NCBI GenBank assembly: GCA_041158225.1
Contig: JBEBBU010000028.1
Location: forward strand, 1-8,545
DNA: 8,545 bases
From: JBEBBU01 sp041158225
Lineage (GTDB): Bacteria; Pseudomonadota; Gammaproteobacteria; Methylococcales; Methylococcaceae
Direction of reading: 5' to 3'
Positions within the stretch are counted from its first letter, which is position 1. The number at the start of each line of letters is the position of its first letter. The notes beneath the pieces are model-generated. The model saw nothing but the letters and a program-made list of their open reading frames with translations, ran no database searches and was not told the DNA's origin. Positions 7,122 to 8,545 of this stretch are shown here, piece by piece. Position numbers and translations under genes: made by a program.

Positions 7122-7781
7122 TTGACTGGAAAACATGACAAACAGCGGCGTCTGCTCAAGATGGCAGGCGCGTTGGGTCTGGTACTGGTGGCTGCCCTGA
7201 TCATCTGGCTGGCCAATCGCTCGGAGAAACCCATTCAGGCCAAGAAGGTGGTGCAGCAGGTCACGATTATTACCCCGCCGCCACCTCCGCCGCCTCCACC
7301 ACCACAGGAAACACCACCTCCTCCGGAGGAGCCTGAAAAAGTGGATATACCTGAACCAGAGCAGGAGCCAGAGCCAGCGCCCGAGGAAAGCAGTGAGCCA
7401 CCGGCCGGTGATCTCGGTGTGGATGCCGATGGCGGTGCTGGCGGTGATGCCTTTGGGCTGGTAGGGCGTAAAGGCGGACGTGGCCTGCTGAGCGGAGCTG
7501 GTGGCGACCCTCTGGTGTGGTATGGCAAGAAAGTGACCAAGACCATACGTGATGCCATGGATGCCGATGATGTACTGGCTGAGAGCAGCGACTCTTTCAC
7601 GGTCGAATTATGGATAAACGAAGCCGGACGCATTGAAAGGATGATCGTCGTCAGTGGCAAGGGGGATGATGACCTTGCTGCCCGGGTCAGGCAGATCCTT
7701 ACACGTATCGGCAGCTTTTCGGACAGGCCTCCAGAGGGCCTGCCACAACCTGTCAAACTAAGAATTAACCAGTCGGGATGA
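7122..7781 (+). CDS. TonB-like energy transducer
   Basis: 219 residues in the classical TonB order. A basic cytoplasmic tail (residues 2-13) precedes one membrane anchor (about 14-31). A proline-rich periplasmic spacer follows (about 50-95), with ten consecutive prolines at 52-61, PPPP at 65-68, and Glu-Pro repeats. A Gly-rich linker (about 96-128) leads to a C-terminal domain (about 130-219) with the TonB/TolA pattern: a helix (YGKKVTKTIRDAM), strand-turn-strand (FTVELWINEAGRIERMIVVS), a helix (LAARVRQILTRI) and a last strand (QPVKLRI). The spacer could span the periplasm. The anchor has no histidine and no SxxxH motif, unlike E. coli TonB with His20. The Glu-Pro part lacks the Lys-Pro half of the E. 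coli spacer. By family knowledge it passes energy from ExbBD to an outer-membrane protein, but its partner is not proven. It starts at TTG 7122, 15 bp after exbD, and its stop overlaps the porin start. A TolA-like role is possible but less likely. Confidence 0.88.
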   Translation: MTGKHDKQRRLLKMAGALGLVLVAALIIWLANRSEKPIQAKKVVQQVTIITPPPPPPPPPPQETPPPPEEPEKVDIPEPEQEPEPAPEESSEPPAGDLGVDADGGAGGDAFGLVGRKGGRGLLSGAGGDPLVWYGKKVTKTIRDAMDADDVLAESSDSFTVELWINEAGRIERMIVVSGKGDDDLAARVRQILTRIGSFSDRPPEGLPQPVKLRINQSG

Positions 7782-8545
7782 GATCAGTCGTTATGCGTTA
7801 TCAACCAACCCCCATGCAGCACCCCATCAAGGCATTATCGTGGGCAATACTGTTGCTTCTCAATACACCCGTCACTCAGGTGATGGCGAATGAGAAGGAA
7901 GAGTTGCTGAAGCTTCGCAACACAACGATCAATCTTATCGATGCCCTGGTTGAGCAGGGCGTTCTGAACAAGGATGCTGCCAAAAAGCTGGTACAGAAAG
8001 CTGAGGCCAAGGCTGAGGAAGATGCCAGGAAAGAGGCGGCTGAGGAAAGAAAACATCCAGCCGAGCACGCGCCAGCAGCTGAAACCGCCGTGGCCAGCAA
8101 GAACGGAGAAAAAGGTCCGGTACGCGTCACTTATGTCCCTGATTTTGTCAAGGATGAAATCAGGGATCAGGTGCGTAAGGAACTGCGCCGGGATGTGCTC
8201 AGTGATGTCAAGCAGCATGCCAAAAACGAAAAATGGGGTACCCCAGATGCATTGCCTGAGTGGTTATCAAGAATCCACTGGTTTGGTGATTTCCGTACCC
8301 GGTTCCAGGGGAATTATTATGATTCCAACAACATTGAAAGTTTTATCGACTGGAATATGGTCAACCAGAATGGTGGTCTGTATAACGCTTCACTGAGAAA
8401 TCAGGCGACTTTTGATACTCAGAATGACCAGTACTGGGGGCGTCTGCGTGCCCGTTTTGGTCTGGAAGCCAAGCTGGCGCCTGGGCTGAAAGCCAATATT
8501 CGTACGTCTACTGGTGATATCAACAATCCGGTATCACTGAACCAG
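7778..8545 (+). CDS. Putative porin (Porin_5-like) with periplasmic coiled coil, 3' partial
   Basis: 256 codons are visible and the frame is still open at the right edge. ATG 7778 overlaps the tonB stop (ATGA) and is preferred for coupling, although no good Shine-Dalgarno site precedes it. ATG 7793 and ATG 7814 also fit. A signal peptide (hydrophobic core about 19-32) ends at VMA|NE, after residue 37. Residues about 39-92 are a charged helix or coiled coil (KEEELLKLRNTTINL-type heptads, then many Ala, Lys and Glu), and a hydrophilic linker follows. Residues 115-121 (VRVTYVP) are beta-prone and precede another charged helix (DFVKDEIRDQVRKELRRDV). From about residue 167 the sequence changes to barrel-like strands with aromatics and Arg (IHWFGDFRTRFQGNYY; YWGRLRARFGLEAKL). 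I recognise this order as the 'putative porin' family, about 500-600 residues when complete. It would be a passive outer-membrane channel; its substrate is unknown. There is no visible plug domain, so it is not a standard TonB-dependent receptor. Confidence 0.87.
   Translation, partial: MRSVVMRYQPTPMQHPIKALSWAILLLLNTPVTQVMANEKEELLKLRNTTINLIDALVEQGVLNKDAAKKLVQKAEAKAEEDARKEAAEERKHPAEHAPAAETAVASKNGEKGPVRVTYVPDFVKDEIRDQVRKELRRDVLSDVKQHAKNEKWGTPDALPEWLSRIHWFGDFRTRFQGNYYDSNNIESFIDWNMVNQNGGLYNASLRNQATFDTQNDQYWGRLRARFGLEAKLAPGLKANIRTSTGDINNPVSLNQ

Noticed and set aside
7235..7756. 173-codon antisense frame with long Ser/Gly runs
   Set aside because: Its Gly run is simply the complement of the proline codons of the TonB spacer; no independent coding evidence.
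7974..8396. 140-codon + strand frame overlapping the porin
   Set aside because: The overlapping frame 7778-8545 gives a clear signal peptide, coiled coil and porin strands, while this frame gives no recognisable pattern.
7778..8545. TonB-dependent receptor as the identity of the last gene
   Set aside because: No plug domain is seen between signal peptide and barrel; instead there is a coiled coil followed directly by barrel-like strands, as in putative porins.

Overview
The window (8,545 bp, all genes on the + strand, coding density near 100%) reads as part of one envelope operon from a Gram-negative bacterium, most probably a proteobacterium. That follows from a two-partner-secretion type adhesin, a TonB/ExbB/ExbD energy module and an outer-membrane porin, and from moderate base composition (about 50-55% GC by eye). 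I cannot name the genus.

Layout. (1) 1-4848: the last 1,615 codons of a very large filamentous-haemagglutinin-family exoprotein. Its start and its N-terminal secretion domain lie upstream of the window. Its C-terminal part has the hallmarks of the DUF3739 subfamily. An 81-codon Asp/Gly/Thr-rich linker built on short DNA repeats splits it into two beta-helical blocks. (2) 4849-4890: a 42-bp gap with no visible terminator or convincing promoter. (3) 4891-6699: a fusion of a secreted DUF2341 domain and a LamG-like (concanavalin-fold) domain to a MotA/TolQ/ExbB proton-channel domain. (4) 6699-7106: ExbD, start overlapping the previous stop by one base. (5) 7122-7781: a divergent TonB-like energy transducer with a probable TTG start. 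(6) 7778-8545: the first 256 codons of a 'putative porin' (Porin_5-like), start overlapping the tonB stop (ATGA), running off the right edge.

How the genes may work together (inference). ExbB-ExbD would form a proton-driven inner-membrane motor that moves the TonB-like protein, which spans the periplasm and acts on an outer-membrane partner. The tight coupling suggests that partner is the porin encoded next, a TpsB transporter outside the window, or both. The motor would then serve export, release, surface display or nutrient uptake linked to the giant exoprotein. The ExbB subunit carries about 335 residues of lectin-like sequence in the periplasm, which could sense glycan or the exoprotein. 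A related arrangement known to me is the phosphate-regulated pdtA/pdtB-exbB2-exbD2 locus of Pseudomonas aeruginosa. From memory, linkage of a TPS exoprotein to ExbBD is therefore not wholly new, but the biochemical role of the motor, the lectin-like fusion and the porin is not settled as far as I know.

The most striking sequence details are: the ExbB domain has alanine where E. coli ExbB has the conserved Glu176; the TonB-like protein has no histidine in its membrane anchor; and the porin has a long periplasmic coiled coil followed by a beta-prone segment that could be a TonB contact.
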